In this document: in pieces, positions 16,216-25,205 of the stretch
Layout of the letters: every line of letters begins with the position of its first letter
Position numbering within the stretch: the stretch's first letter is position 1
Source of the DNA: an uncultured Oscillospiraceae bacterium
Lineage (GTDB): Bacteria; Bacillota; Clostridia; Oscillospirales; Oscillospiraceae
NCBI GenBank assembly: GCA_910587505.1
Contig: CAJULD010000018.1
Span: 1 to 59,740, forward strand
DNA length: 59,740 bases
Direction of reading: 5' to 3'
Notes under the pieces: generated by a model
Databases searched by the model: none
What the model was told of the DNA's origin: nothing
Seen by the model: only the letters and a program-made list of their open reading frames with translations
Program-made: the position numbers and the translations under genes

Positions 16216-18600
16216 CTACTGCCTCAGCTCCACCACCGTGACGCCGTCCTCGCCCTCGCCGTACCGGCCCAGACGGAAGGATTTCACCGCGCGGTGGCGC
16301 TTGAGCTGCTGGTGCACCGCCTTGCGCAGGGCCCCGGTGCCCTTGCCGTGAATGATGGTGACGATGTTCAGCTTTCCCATGAGCGCGTTGTCCAGAAAGC
16401 GCTCCACCTGCAAATCCGCCTCGTCGGTCATGAGGCCCCGGATGTCCAGCTCGCTGACCGCCGCACGGGCCCCCGCCAGCCGGACGGTGGCCGCGGCCCT
16501 CTTTTTTTCCTCTCTTTTCGCCAGGGTCTCCGCGTCCTCAATGAGCCGCACCTCCCCGGCCTTCACGGTCAGCTTCATATTTCCGGCCAGAAGCTGGAGC
16601 TTCTCCCCGCTGACGGCGGTGACCACCGCCTGCTTCCGGGTACCCCCCAACTCCACCAGGTCCCCCTCCCGGATGGGACGGCTGGGCGCCGGGATGGGCT
16701 CCCGCTCCGTCTCGAAATGGAGCTCCTCCTCCATCTGGTTCAGCCTGCCCCGGATGGCGGCCCGCGCGTCGTTGACATTCTGCCAGGAAGCGTTCTTCTC
16801 CTGCTCCTTCCGCAGCCGGGTCAGCTCCTCGAAGATGGCGTCCGCCTGGGCCCTGGCCTCCCGGACGATGCGCCGGGCCTCGGCCTCGCCGCGGGTCCGG
16901 GCGTTCTCCCTGGCCCGCTCCATCTGCTCCCGGAATTCGTGGGCCCGCCTGGCGTCGGCTTCCCGCTGGGAGCGCAGGCGCTCCGCCTCGGTCTGGTCCT
17001 TCTCCAGCCTCTGGCGCTTCTCCTCCAGCTGGGTGAGCACGTCCTCGAAGCGGATGGACTCGCTGTCCATCTGGGCCCTGGCGGTCTCGATCACCGCCGG
17101 GTCCAGCCCCAGCCGCTGGGAAATGGCGAAGGCGTTACTCTTGCCGGGGATGCCGAGGAGCAGCCTGTAGGTGGGCCGCAGGGTCTCCACGTCGAACTCG
17201 CAGCTGGCGTTTTCCACCCCCGGCGTGGTCATGGCGAAGGTCTTCAGCTCCGCATAGTGGGTGGTGGCGGCAATCCTGCCGCCACGCTCCCGGACATGCT
17301 GGATAATGGCGATGGCCAGGGCCGCGCCCTCAATGGGATCTGTGCCCGCCCCCAGCTCGTCGAAGAGGATGAGGCTGTGTCCATCCGCCTCCTCCAGGAT
17401 TTTCACGATATTCACCATGTGGGCGGAGAAGGTGGACAGGCTCTGCTCGATGCTCTGCTCGTCGCCGATGTCCGCCAGCACCCGGTCAAAAACGCTGACT
17501 GCGCTGCGGTCATCCGCCGGAATATGGAGCCCGCACTGGGCCATGAGGGTCAAAAGGCCCAGGGTTTTCAGGCTCACCGTTTTGCCGCCGGTGTTGGGGC
17601 CGGTAATGACCAGAGTGTCGAATTTCTGCCCCAGCTCGATGGTAATGGGCACCGCCTTGCCGGAGTCCAGCAGGGGGTGGCGGGCATGACGGAGGGCGAT
17701 GCTGCCGTTTCGCCGGATCTCGGGCCGGGTGGCGTCCATTTTGTAGCTCAGCTGTCCTCTGGCGAAGATCAGGTCCAGCTGCACCAGCACATTATAGTCG
17801 GAGAGGATGTCATTGTGACTGGCGGCGGCCTCGGCGGACAGGGCCCGCAGGATGCGCTCGATCTCCTTTTTCTCTTTGGCCTCCAGCTCCTTGAGCTCGT
17901 TGTTGGCCTGAACCACCCCCATGGGCTCCACGAAGATGGTGGCCCCGCTGGAGGATACGTCGTGGACCAGCCCCGGCAGGCTGCCCCGGAATTCCGCCTT
18001 CACCGGCACCACAAACCGGCCGTCCCGCTGGGTGATGATGGCCTCCTGGAGCACCTTGCCGTAGCTCTGGGAGGAAATGATTTTCTGTAAAATCTGCCGG
18101 CCCCTGGACGCCGCCACCCGGATATGCCGCCGGATGTCCGCCAGCGCGGGACTGGCGTTGTCGGCGATGACGTCCTCCTCCAGAATGGAGGTAAAGATTT
18201 TCTCCTCCAGGAATCTGTTGCCCCGCAGGGCGCAGAAAAGATAGTCGATGGCGGTCTTCTCACCGTCGTCATTGAAGTAGTCCCTGACCCGCCGGGCGCA
18301 CCGCAGCAGCCCGGCAATATCCAGCAGCTCTCTTGTGTTCAGCGCCCCGCCGTGGTCCGCCCGGTACAGACTCTCCGCCACCGGCCTGATGCGGTCAAAG
18401 GCCGGGGAGCCCTTCAGTCCGATCATGGCGCGGGCCGCGTCGGTCTCGTCCTGCAGGCGGCGCACGTCGTCCACGTCCGTTTGGGGGACGATGGACAGGG
18501 CCTTCTCCCGGGACTCCGCGCTGTTGGTCTGCTCCGCGAGCATGTTCAGTACCGCCGGAAGCTCCAGCGTACGTATGGATTTATCAAACAGTTCACTCAT
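16216..18600 (-). CDS. mutS2: MutS2 (endonuclease / ribosome-rescue ATPase)
   Basis: A 794-residue MutS2. A MutS-like core and ATPase domain (Walker A GPNTGGKTVSLK, about residue 330; Walker B LILFDELGAGTDP) is followed by a long charged coiled region (about 515-640). The C-terminal Smr nuclease domain carries ELDIRG and IHGKGTGALR. Unlike MutS it lacks the mismatch-recognition domain. The family suppresses recombination and, in Bacillus, splits collided ribosomes. A true MutS is encoded separately at 34890. A GGAGAAAG site precedes the ATG. Confidence 0.96.
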   Translation of the reverse strand: MSELFDKSIRTLELPAVLNMLAEQTNSAESREKALSIVPQTDVDDVRRLQDETDAARAMIGLKGSPAFDRIRPVAESLYRADHGGALNTRELLDIAGLLRCARRVRDYFNDDGEKTAIDYLFCALRGNRFLEEKIFTSILEEDVIADNASPALADIRRHIRVAASRGRQILQKIISSQSYGKVLQEAIITQRDGRFVVPVKAEFRGSLPGLVHDVSSSGATIFVEPMGVVQANNELKELEAKEKKEIERILRALSAEAAASHNDILSDYNVLVQLDLIFARGQLSYKMDATRPEIRRNGSIALRHARHPLLDSGKAVPITIELGQKFDTLVITGPNTGGKTVSLKTLGLLTLMAQCGLHIPADDRSAVSVFDRVLADIGDEQSIEQSLSTFSAHMVNIVKILEEADGHSLILFDELGAGTDPIEGAALAIAIIQHVRERGGRIAATTHYAELKTFAMTTPGVENASCEFDVETLRPTYRLLLGIPGKSNAFAISQRLGLDPAVIETARAQMDSESIRFEDVLTQLEEKRQRLEKDQTEAERLRSQREADARRAHEFREQMERARENARTRGEAEARRIVREARAQADAIFEELTRLRKEQEKNASWQNVNDARAAIRGRLNQMEEELHFETEREPIPAPSRPIREGDLVELGGTRKQAVVTAVSGEKLQLLAGNMKLTVKAGEVRLIEDAETLAKREEKKRAAATVRLAGARAAVSELDIRGLMTDEADLQVERFLDNALMGKLNIVTIIHGKGTGALRKAVHQQLKRHRAVKSFRLGRYGEGEDGVTVVELRQ

Positions 18601-18627
18601 ATTCTTTCTCCAAATTCGGATAACGCT

Positions 18628-19425
18628 CTATTTCTGTGCAGTGATTGCAATCCAGGCCGGCAGCGCCGCCATAGGATTTTGCGTCCAGTCATTGATCCCC
18701 TCCAGCTTCGCCGCGTCCTGTCTCTGAAGCTCGTCAAAGGAAAACCAGAACGAGGCGTTCACCGCCTGCAGCTCCTCCATTTCCCGGATGGACAACCCGG
18801 CCTCCGCCATGGCGTTTACCAGATCCTGCACCCGCCAGTGGCAGTGGGGCATGATCTCCCCATAGGGCTTTTGGATTTGAGGACCTTTCCACGGTTCTCC
18901 CGTAAAGAGGCGGTTAAAGGGGTGGATGTCATACATGACCGAAAACCCGCCAGGTCTCAGCACTCTGCTGATGTTCTGGTACATCCGCTTCACATCCATG
19001 ATCCATGTATGCGTGCCGTTCGAGGTATAGACCAGATCATACGCCTCATCCCCCAACCCTGAGAGTTCCATGGTGTCCTCACAGGCGAAACGGATCGGAA
19101 GTTCCAGACGGTCCGCGATCTCCCGGGCATACTCCAGCTGCCGCTCACTGATATCTGTGGAGGTGACCTCCGCGCCCATCCGCGCAAAGGCAAAGGCGGC
19201 GTGGTTGTCCCCGCTGGACGGCAGAAGCACCTGCTTCCCCTTCCAGTCGGGGAAACAGCTGTTCAGCATCGCATATATTCCGGGATGAAAAGCGCTGGCC
19301 GGATCTTCCATCAGCTCCGCGATTTTACCGTCTGTCCGCAGGGACCGATACCACGCCGAATCCGACAGCCGATCCCAGCTGTCTTTTATTTCCTTCAGCA
19401 CGTCATTCACATTTTTTGTCCTCAC
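18628..19425 (-). CDS. Class I SAM-dependent methyltransferase
   Basis: A 265-residue methyltransferase with a Rossmann fold. Motif I is degenerate (VLLPSSGDNHAAF, about residue 67), the acidic end of strand 2 is STDISERQLEYA, and motif IV is YDLVYTSNGTHTW. The C-terminal substrate region contains PHCHWRVQDLVNAM. The family covers small-molecule and ubiquinone-type methyltransferases; no substrate can be named. The start is GTG overlapping the acetyltransferase stop (GTGA), with GGAGA upstream. It is therefore translationally coupled inside the recO-mutS2 cluster. Confidence 0.8.
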   Translation of the reverse strand: MRTKNVNDVLKEIKDSWDRLSDSAWYRSLRTDGKIAELMEDPASAFHPGIYAMLNSCFPDWKGKQVLLPSSGDNHAAFAFARMGAEVTSTDISERQLEYAREIADRLELPIRFACEDTMELSGLGDEAYDLVYTSNGTHTWIMDVKRMYQNISRVLRPGGFSVMYDIHPFNRLFTGEPWKGPQIQKPYGEIMPHCHWRVQDLVNAMAEAGLSIREMEELQAVNASFWFSFDELQRQDAAKLEGINDWTQNPMAALPAWIAITAQK

Positions 19426-19916
19426 TCATGTTTTTCTCCAGATTCTGCCCGCTTTTGTTTCCTGTAATAAACGATGGTCATGCCGGGCTGTAAAACTTCC
19501 TCCCGGCCCGTCCGCCGGTATCCCAGCTTCTCATACAGATGGCACAGCTTTGCCTCTTCCCTGATGGTATCCAGCCGCCACGCCTCCGCCTGGGGGTGCA
19601 GCGCCTCCAGCGCCAGCATGGCCTCTTGCGCGTACCCCTTCCCCTGAAACGCGGGAAGGATGAAGACGGGGGACACCCTGTAAACGTTCTCCGGCAGCCG
19701 CTGGACCCGGGCCGCGCCGATCTGACGGCCCTCCGCCAGGATCAGATAGTAGTCCGTTGCATCCTGCGCCATCCGCGACTCGATCCTCTCCAGAGGCTCC
19801 GCCCCCGGACTGGTTGCCGTATCGCGATATTTTTTCAGCAGCTCCGCAAACGCCTCCGCCTGCATGGCGTGGATCGCGCCGCAGTCCCGCGGCCCCGCCT
19901 TTTTCAGTTCGATCAT
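19422..19916 (-). CDS. GNAT-family N-acetyltransferase
   Basis: A 164-residue GNAT domain protein. The acetyl-CoA-binding turn is FQGKGYAQEAMLALE (motif A, about residues 90-104), after the strand YRVSPVFILPAF. A closing strand reads CHLYEKLGYRRTGREE. It overlaps recO upstream and the methyltransferase downstream by 4 nt each (ATGA and GTGA). Those two overlaps bind it into the cluster. The acceptor is unknown. The acidic/basic tail QKRAESGEKHE lies outside the domain. Confidence 0.85.
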   Translation of the reverse strand: MIELKKAGPRDCGAIHAMQAEAFAELLKKYRDTATSPGAEPLERIESRMAQDATDYYLILAEGRQIGAARVQRLPENVYRVSPVFILPAFQGKGYAQEAMLALEALHPQAEAWRLDTIREEAKLCHLYEKLGYRRTGREEVLQPGMTIVYYRKQKRAESGEKHE

Positions 19917-20680
19917 CCGTCCGCCTCCGGCATCTGTAGCCCCTTATAGAAGTCCAGCGTCTTGAACCCCCGCTCCAGCATGGCGTGGACGTAGGCCTCG
20001 CCTGCATCCCCCAGCTTTTTCAGATCCGCCGCCGCCAGAGAGAAGCTGTAAAGCCGTTTCACTTCTCCGTACAGCACCCGCCGCAGGGCCGCCAGCGCTC
20101 CGGCGGAAAGCGGCATGGACAATCCCCGCTCTCCTTTTCCGCACTTCCCGCAGCAGACCACGCCCTCCCGCACGTCCAGCACCGGCTCCTCCGGCCGGGG
20201 GTTCCCGCAGTACGCACAGGCGTCCGCCAGAGGCTCAAAGCCGATGAGGCTCATGAGCTTCAGCTCAAAGGCCGCCTTCACCAGCGCCGGGTCTTTTTTC
20301 AGATTTCCCAGAGCGTACAGGGCGTTGAGCAGCAAAGACAAAATTTCCCCGCTCTCCACATCCTCCAGCGCCGCCGCCTCCGTCAGCTCGGCGAAGTAGC
20401 TGGCCAGACTCAGCAGCTCGATGTCCCGCCGCACCCCCTGGAACAGCTCGACGGTGTTTCCCTCGCTGAGATATTGCCACCCGTGGCTCTCGCTGAGGGT
20501 CAGCTCGGAGTAGGCCAGCAGCTGGGTGCAGGCCGTCACCCGGCTTTTCCGGCTTCTGGCCCCCTTGGCTACCACGGAGACTTTTCCTCCGTGGGTCAGG
20601 ATGGTCAGGATCTTGTCGCTCTCCCTGGTGTCCACCGCCCGCAGGACGATGCCCTTTACTACGGTCCGTTCTCGCGCCAT
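19913..20680 (-). CDS. recO: DNA repair protein RecO
   Basis: A 255-residue RecO, which loads RecA on SSB-coated DNA with RecR. The N-terminal OB fold starts VVKGIVLRAVDTRESDKILT. The helical C-terminal half contains the four-Cys zinc motif CAYCGNP ... CCGKCG (about residues 160-182). The length is typical. A GGAG site precedes the ATG. It follows the tiny yqzL gene and era-linked genes, the usual Firmicute order. Confidence 0.95.
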   Translation of the reverse strand: MARERTVVKGIVLRAVDTRESDKILTILTHGGKVSVVAKGARSRKSRVTACTQLLAYSELTLSESHGWQYLSEGNTVELFQGVRRDIELLSLASYFAELTEAAALEDVESGEILSLLLNALYALGNLKKDPALVKAAFELKLMSLIGFEPLADACAYCGNPRPEEPVLDVREGVVCCGKCGKGERGLSMPLSAGALAALRRVLYGEVKRLYSFSLAAADLKKLGDAGEAYVHAMLERGFKTLDFYKGLQMPEADG

Positions 20681-20716
20681 GTCCGCTCCTCTATGTAGAC
20701 GGCGGCTGTGCCGCCG

Positions 20717-20824
20717 TCAATCCATCTCCCGGCGTTCCGGTTCGTTTGCATCTTCATGCCTGCGCAGAAGGTAAAACATGGGCTCCCCGGTCCGCCAGAA
20801 CAGATCCCAATAGCCATCGTCCAT
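20717..20824 (-). CDS. yqzL: YqzL-like small protein
   Basis: A 35-residue ORF starting MDDGYWDLFWRTGEPMFYLL and ending in a charged tail. The spacing W-x2-F-x2-TG-x4-YLL matches the YqzL family, tiny proteins encoded just upstream of recO in Bacilli and Clostridia. GGGAGG lies 9 nt before the ATG. It sits directly upstream of recO, as in Bacillus era-yqzL-recO, but two acetyltransferase genes separate it from era here. The function is unknown. The stop codon falls in a perfect 9-bp GC hairpin (20698-20718). Confidence 0.72.
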   Translation of the reverse strand: MDDGYWDLFWRTGEPMFYLLRRHEDANEPERREMD

Positions 20825-20888
20825 CTTTCCCGTCCTCCCGTGTTTATGGTGGGCAGGAAACTTGTCGGATATAAGTGGTAAGTTGTGG

Positions 20889-21440
20889 TTATGTCAGGTC
20901 TTTTACCATAAACAGGAAATCCGCGCAGGTCCCGTCCCGGTATTTGAAGGCGCGGGGGATGGTCCCGGTGGTTTCAAACCCCAGCTTCTTATAAAGCCCA
21001 GCCGCCCTGGCGTTTGTCGAAACCACGTCCAGCTCCGCCTGTTCAAACCCGGCGGCTTTAGCCCGCTCCAAAATCTCGCCCATGAGCGCCGTCCCGATGC
21101 CCATGCCCCAAAACTCCCGGTACAGGGAGATGCCTACCGTACAGCGGTGCCGCATCCGGTTTCGCTCTGAGGCTCCGCCAAAGGAACAGCTCCCCGCGTA
21201 TTTCCCATCCACAAATGCCAGCAGCATCAGGGCCCGGGGGTTCTCCCGGTTCCGCCGGATGAACTCCACTTCCTCCTCCACGCTGGTCCGGACCTCCTCC
21301 GGCTCCCGGATCATGTAGGGCGTTTCCCCGGAGGTGACTTTCAGATACTCCAGAAGCATCTCCGCGTCGCCCTCCTCCGGGCAGCGGAGAAGGCAGGTCT
21401 GCCCGCTTTTCAGCAGGACTTCTTTGCTTGTGTACTCCAT
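20889..21440 (-). CDS. GNAT acetyltransferase, copy B of a tandem pair
   Basis: A 183-residue GNAT protein. The ATG at 21440 has AAGGAGGAG five nt upstream. The acetyl-CoA motif is REFWGMGIGTALMGEILERA (about 113-132), and C-terminal YKKLGFETTGTIPRAFKYRD is also typical. It is clearly paralogous to the next gene upstream: both share VLLKSGQ/VLLKNGS openings, TSGET, WGMGIGTAL and a PRA-KY-DGTYADF-type ending. It lies 11 nt after that paralogue, in the era-recO interval. It resembles amino-acid or aminoglycoside acetyltransferases, but the acceptor is unknown. Confidence 0.85.
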   Translation of the reverse strand: MEYTSKEVLLKSGQTCLLRCPEEGDAEMLLEYLKVTSGETPYMIREPEEVRTSVEEEVEFIRRNRENPRALMLLAFVDGKYAGSCSFGGASERNRMRHRCTVGISLYREFWGMGIGTALMGEILERAKAAGFEQAELDVVSTNARAAGLYKKLGFETTGTIPRAFKYRDGTCADFLFMVKDLT

Positions 21441-21451
21441 TTTTCTCCTCC

Positions 21452-22000
21452 TTACAGCGGCTTGACCATCAGCAGGAAGTCCGCATAGGTCCCGTCCTGG
21501 TACTTCAGCGCCCGGGGCAGGGTCCCGATGGCCGCAAACCCCAGCTTCTTGTACAATCCGATTGCCGGCGCATTGGCCGAAACCACCTCCAGCTCCGCCT
21601 GCCCGTACCCGGCGGCCTTTGCACTGTCTAAAACCTCCCCCAGCAGCGCGGTCCCGATACCCATACCCCAGAACCTTCTGTAAAGGGTAATATCTACACA
21701 GCACCTGTGGCGCAGCCGGGTCTGGGGGTTATTGGCGTACACGATGGCCACGCCCGCCAGCTCCCCGTCCACCTCCGCCAGCAGCCGCAGACGGCCGGGG
21801 GAATCGTTCCACCCTTCGATCCGTTTCGCCTGCTGCTCCGCCGTCCAGTCGATGTCCTCCGGCCCCACCGCCAGATAGGACGTCTCGCCGCTGGTTTCCT
21901 TCTGAAAGCGCAGCAGGCCCTCTGCGTCCGCCGCCTCCGGGCGGCGGATGAGGCAGGGGCTCCCGTTTTTCAGCAAAACCGTCTTTTCCTGATAATCCAC
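21452..22000 (-). CDS. GNAT acetyltransferase, copy A of a tandem pair
   Basis: A 182-residue GNAT protein with acetyl-CoA loop RRFWGMGIGTALLGEVLDSA and the closing segment YKKLGFAAIGTLPRALKYQD. It is a tandem duplicate of the downstream gene, and the last 70 residues are the most conserved part. It is placed 20 nt after the era stop and in the same orientation. Its insertion between era and yqzL-recO appears specific to this lineage. The substrate is unknown. Confidence 0.85.
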   Translation of the reverse strand: MDYQEKTVLLKNGSPCLIRRPEAADAEGLLRFQKETSGETSYLAVGPEDIDWTAEQQAKRIEGWNDSPGRLRLLAEVDGELAGVAIVYANNPQTRLRHRCCVDITLYRRFWGMGIGTALLGEVLDSAKAAGYGQAELEVVSANAPAIGLYKKLGFAAIGTLPRALKYQDGTYADFLLMVKPL

Positions 22001-22020
22001 AGTATTTTCGACCTCTTTCT

Positions 22021-22917
22021 CTACTGCTCGTCATACCCGAAGGAGCGGATATAGTTTACGTTATCTCTCCAATTCTCCTTCACCTTCACCCACGTCTCCA
22101 TGTAAACCCTGGTCCCCATGAACCGCTCGATGTCCTCCCTGGCGTGGGAGGCAATCTTCTTCAGCATGGCCCCGTTTTTCCCGATGATAATGCCCTTGTG
22201 GCTGGCCTTCTCGCAGTAGATGGTCACGTCCAGGTCAATCACCCCGGAATCCCGCTCGGAGAACCTGGTCACCTCGATGGCCGTCCCGTGGGGGACCTCC
22301 TTGTCCAGATTCCGCAGCAGCTTCTCCCGGACGATCTCCGCCACCACCTGTTTTTCCGGCTGGTCGGTGGTCATGCCGTTGGGGAAGAGCTGGGGGCCGG
22401 GGGCGGCGTACTTCTCCAGCTGATCCATGAGTACGTCCAGCCCATCCTTCTCCTGGGCGGAAACGGGAATGATGGCGTCGAACCCGTGGGCCCCGCTGTA
22501 AACCGCCATGACCTCCAGAAGCCGGGCCTTCTCCACGGTGTCAATCTTGTTGATGACCAGCACAGCGGGCAGCCGCTCCTCCTTGATCCGGTCAATCAGC
22601 GCCTGTTCCGGCGCGCCCACCTTGGCGACAGGCTCCACCATAAGGCAGACCGCCTCCACGTCCGCCACGGAGTCCCTGACCACCTTCACCATGTAGTCCC
22701 CCAGCCGGGTCCGGGCCCTGTGGAAGCCGGGGGTGTCCAGGAACACAAACTGGGTCTCTCCCCGGTTCACCACGCCGCAGATGCGGTTTCTCGTGGTCTG
22801 GGGCTTGGGGGAGACGATGGCGATTTTCTCCCCCACCAGAGCATTGGTCAGGGTGGACTTGCCCACGTTGGGCCGTCCGGCGATGGTAATCATTGCAGTT
22901 TTCCTGATCCCGTTCAT
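22021..22917 (-). CDS. era: GTPase Era
   Basis: A 298-residue Era, the GTPase that binds 16S rRNA near the anti-Shine-Dalgarno end during 30S assembly. Its motifs are G1 GRPNVGKS (about 14-21), G3 DTPGF, G4 NKID and G5 SAQ. The C-terminal KH domain contains GIIIGKNGAMLKKI. The ATG at 22917 is weakly supported (GAGG 12 nt upstream); an internal ATG 24 nt later is possible but would shorten the first strand. YbeY, PhoH and RecO genes nearby make this a ribosome-maturation cluster. Confidence 0.96.
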   Translation of the reverse strand: MNGIRKTAMITIAGRPNVGKSTLTNALVGEKIAIVSPKPQTTRNRICGVVNRGETQFVFLDTPGFHRARTRLGDYMVKVVRDSVADVEAVCLMVEPVAKVGAPEQALIDRIKEERLPAVLVINKIDTVEKARLLEVMAVYSGAHGFDAIIPVSAQEKDGLDVLMDQLEKYAAPGPQLFPNGMTTDQPEKQVVAEIVREKLLRNLDKEVPHGTAIEVTRFSERDSGVIDLDVTIYCEKASHKGIIIGKNGAMLKKIASHAREDIERFMGTRVYMETWVKVKENWRDNVNYIRSFGYDEQ

Positions 22918-22974
22918 TTGCAGGTAATCCTCAACTTTCTAATATTTTCCGGCATTGAGCAGTTTGCCGGATTC

Positions 22975-23646
22975 TTACAGGAAACCAAAATGTTCCGCCA
23001 GAATACGCAGCGTTTCCTCCCGGGTGTCGCTCTCAAAGTCCGTACGGGTATACGTAAAAAATCCGGTGTGCTGCCAGTCTGTTTCCTCCGGCGGGTGGTA
23101 GTGCGCCCAGGAGTTGAAATTTTTCAGCGTGGCCTCCGGGTCTCTGCACTGCCTGATCTGCTCCAGCATAAATTGCTTCTCCGGGTCCTCCCGGTTAAAA
23201 AAACGGGTCGCGCAGATATCCGGCGGGTCGCAGAGCATAACCGCCACATGACGGTAGTCGGAAATTTCCCGCAGGATGTCCGCGGGGATGTTGGTGTCCA
23301 CGATGATCTTTTTCCCCTCCGCGGACAGCTTCACAAGCTCCAGTATCTCGATCTCGACGCACTCCCGGGAAACCTGCTCCGTCCAGTTCCAGTGCTCCTC
23401 CGGGGTCATGTTCAGCCATTCCTCCCACCCGCTCATGGTGTCGAAATAGCACAGTCCGGGCTGCGCCCAGCGGGAGAGCTTTTCCCGGGGGAACACATCG
23501 TGGTAATTCTCGCCGCAGCAGATCATCCCGTACCGCTGGGCCAGCAGCTTCACCATAGTGGACTTCCCGGCGCAGCTGTGGCCGTTGATAAAATACACGT
23601 TCTGCAGATAGTGCCTGATAAGATTGCCGCTGAGCTGTATTTTCAT
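22975..23646 (-). CDS. P-loop nucleoside/shikimate-kinase-like protein
   Basis: A 223-residue P-loop protein with Walker A FINGHSCAGKST (about residues 19-30). A lid-like segment and a hydrophobic strand KKIIVDTNIPAD follow, suggesting a small-molecule kinase of the NMP/shikimate type. No family-specific substrate motif was recognised. The ATG has GGGAGG six nt upstream. It occupies the place where Bacillus has dgkA and cdd between ybeY and era, so it is an insertion or replacement there. Confidence 0.7.
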   Translation of the reverse strand: MKIQLSGNLIRHYLQNVYFINGHSCAGKSTMVKLLAQRYGMICCGENYHDVFPREKLSRWAQPGLCYFDTMSGWEEWLNMTPEEHWNWTEQVSRECVEIEILELVKLSAEGKKIIVDTNIPADILREISDYRHVAVMLCDPPDICATRFFNREDPEKQFMLEQIRQCRDPEATLKNFNSWAHYHPPEETDWQHTGFFTYTRTDFESDTREETLRILAEHFGFL

Positions 23647-23663
23647 GAAAAACCTCCCGATCC

Positions 23664-24155
23664 TTACCGTTCGATCCCCAGCTCCGCCATAATGGCGTCC
23701 TCTCTGGCCCGCATCTGCGCTTTTTGCGGCCCCTCGTCCAGATGGTCATACCCCAGCAGATGCAAAACCGAATGCACCACCAGATACGCCAGTTCCCGGC
23801 GGTTGGAGTGCCCGTATTCCTTCGCCTGGGCGCTCACCCGCTCCAGGGAGATCACCATATCCCCCAGGGGCACCAGCCCCGTGGCCGGGTCCGCGTCCTC
23901 CTCTCCGGGAAGCTCCCCCGGCGTCAGATCGAAGGCTGGAAAACTGAGCACGTCAGTAGGCCTGTCCACTTCCCGCATATCCAGATTGATCTGATGAATT
24001 CCCCCGTCACTGGTGACGGATACGTCCACCTCGCAGGGGAACTCCACCCCTTCCGCCGCCAGCGCGGTACAGATAGCCTTGCGTATGAGGGCGCGTTTCT
24101 TATCGTCCACACCGGGCACGTCCGCCGTCACGGGGATATAATGTCTCTTCGCCAT
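23664..24155 (-). CDS. ybeY: Endoribonuclease YbeY (rRNA maturation factor)
   Basis: A 163-residue UPF0054 metalloprotein that takes part in 16S rRNA 3'-end maturation and ribosome quality control. The zinc site is complete: His128, His132 and His138 in HSVLHLLGYDH. The upstream RPTDVLSFP motif (about 65-73) is also present. A GAGGTG site lies before the ATG. It sits between phoH and era as in most Firmicutes. Confidence 0.95.
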   Translation of the reverse strand: MAKRHYIPVTADVPGVDDKKRALIRKAICTALAAEGVEFPCEVDVSVTSDGGIHQINLDMREVDRPTDVLSFPAFDLTPGELPGEEDADPATGLVPLGDMVISLERVSAQAKEYGHSNRRELAYLVVHSVLHLLGYDHLDEGPQKAQMRAREDAIMAELGIER

Positions 24156-24191
24156 AACCCCACCTCAAACGAAACAGCATTTCGCATCAAA

Positions 24192-24220
24192 AGTTTCTTT
24201 TAACTCTTTTCTTTACGAAA
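24192..24220. repeat. T-rich/A-rich hairpin between phoH and ybeY
   Basis: ACTCTTTTCTTT pairs with AAAGGGAAGAGT around ACG when G-U pairs are allowed. It is a member of the dispersed hairpin family described in the findings. Confidence 0.5.
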
Positions 24221-24236
24221 GGGAAGAGTGCACGCC

Positions 24237-25199
24237 CTATCTGCGCTTCCCCCTGTTGTAGTAGTCGTCGTAGGCCTTGATGATCCGCTGGACCATCACA
24301 TGCCTTACCACGTCCTGATCGGTGAGCTCGCAGATGCCGACGCCCTCCACATTCTTCAGCACCCGCACCGCCTCCTTCAGCCCCGAGGTCCTGTCCGCCG
24401 GCAGGTCGATCTGAGTCACATCGCCGGTGATGACCACCTTGGACCCGAAGCCCATGCGGGTCAGAAACATCTTCATCTGCTCCCGGCTGGTGTTCTGGGC
24501 CTCGTCCAGAATGATGAAGCTGTCGTCCAGGGTCCGGCCCCGCATATAGGCCAGCGGGGCAACCTCAATGTTCCCCCGCTCCAGATACTTCTGGTACGTC
24601 TCCGGTCCCAGCATGTCGAAGAGGGCGTCGTACAAAGGCCGCAGGTAGGGGTCCACCTTGCTTTGCAGGTCTCCCGGCAGAAATCCCAGCCGCTCCCCGG
24701 CCTCCACGGCGGGCCGGGTGAGGATGATCCGGTTGACCTGCTTGTCCCGGAAGGCGGCCACGGCGGCGGCCACCGCCAGATAGGTCTTGCCCGTACCGGC
24801 GGGGCCCACGCCAATGGTGACGGTGTTTTTCTGCACCGACTGAATATATTTCTTCTGCCCGATGGTTTTGGCCTTCACCGGCCGGCCCCTGGAGGTGATG
24901 CAGATCACGTCCGCCGTCAGCTCCGCGGCCTTGTCCGCCTGCCCGGAGCGGGCCAGACCGATGACGTAGCGCACGGTCTGCTCCCCGATGGCCTCCCCCC
25001 TGCTGGAGAGGGTCAGCAGCGCGCCAATGGCCCTGGAGGCCAGCATGGTGTCCTCCGGCTCCCCGGCGATACGCAGCTCGCCCTCCCGGTTGGTAACCAC
25101 CACGTGAAATTCTGACTCGATGAGCCGGATATTTTCATCGAAGGACCCGAAAATGCTGGCCGCCTCTTCCAGCCGCTCGATCTCTATCCTCTGTTCCAA
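24237..25199 (-). CDS. phoH: PhoH-like ATPase
   Basis: A 320-residue PhoH/YbeZ-type P-loop protein. An N-terminal KH-like segment (about 1-100) precedes the helicase-like ATPase with Walker A GPAGTGKT (132-139) and Walker B FIILDEAQN. YbeZ-type PhoH partners YbeY in RNA metabolism, and the gene order supports this. The start is a TTG at 25199, close behind the HAD stop; its ribosome site (GGAAAG) is only fair. The length agrees with homologues. Confidence 0.93.
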   Translation of the reverse strand: MEQRIEIERLEEAASIFGSFDENIRLIESEFHVVVTNREGELRIAGEPEDTMLASRAIGALLTLSSRGEAIGEQTVRYVIGLARSGQADKAAELTADVICITSRGRPVKAKTIGQKKYIQSVQKNTVTIGVGPAGTGKTYLAVAAAVAAFRDKQVNRIILTRPAVEAGERLGFLPGDLQSKVDPYLRPLYDALFDMLGPETYQKYLERGNIEVAPLAYMRGRTLDDSFIILDEAQNTSREQMKMFLTRMGFGSKVVITGDVTQIDLPADRTSGLKEAVRVLKNVEGVGICELTDQDVVRHVMVQRIIKAYDDYYNRGKRR

Positions 25200-25205
25200 A
25201 CTGTT

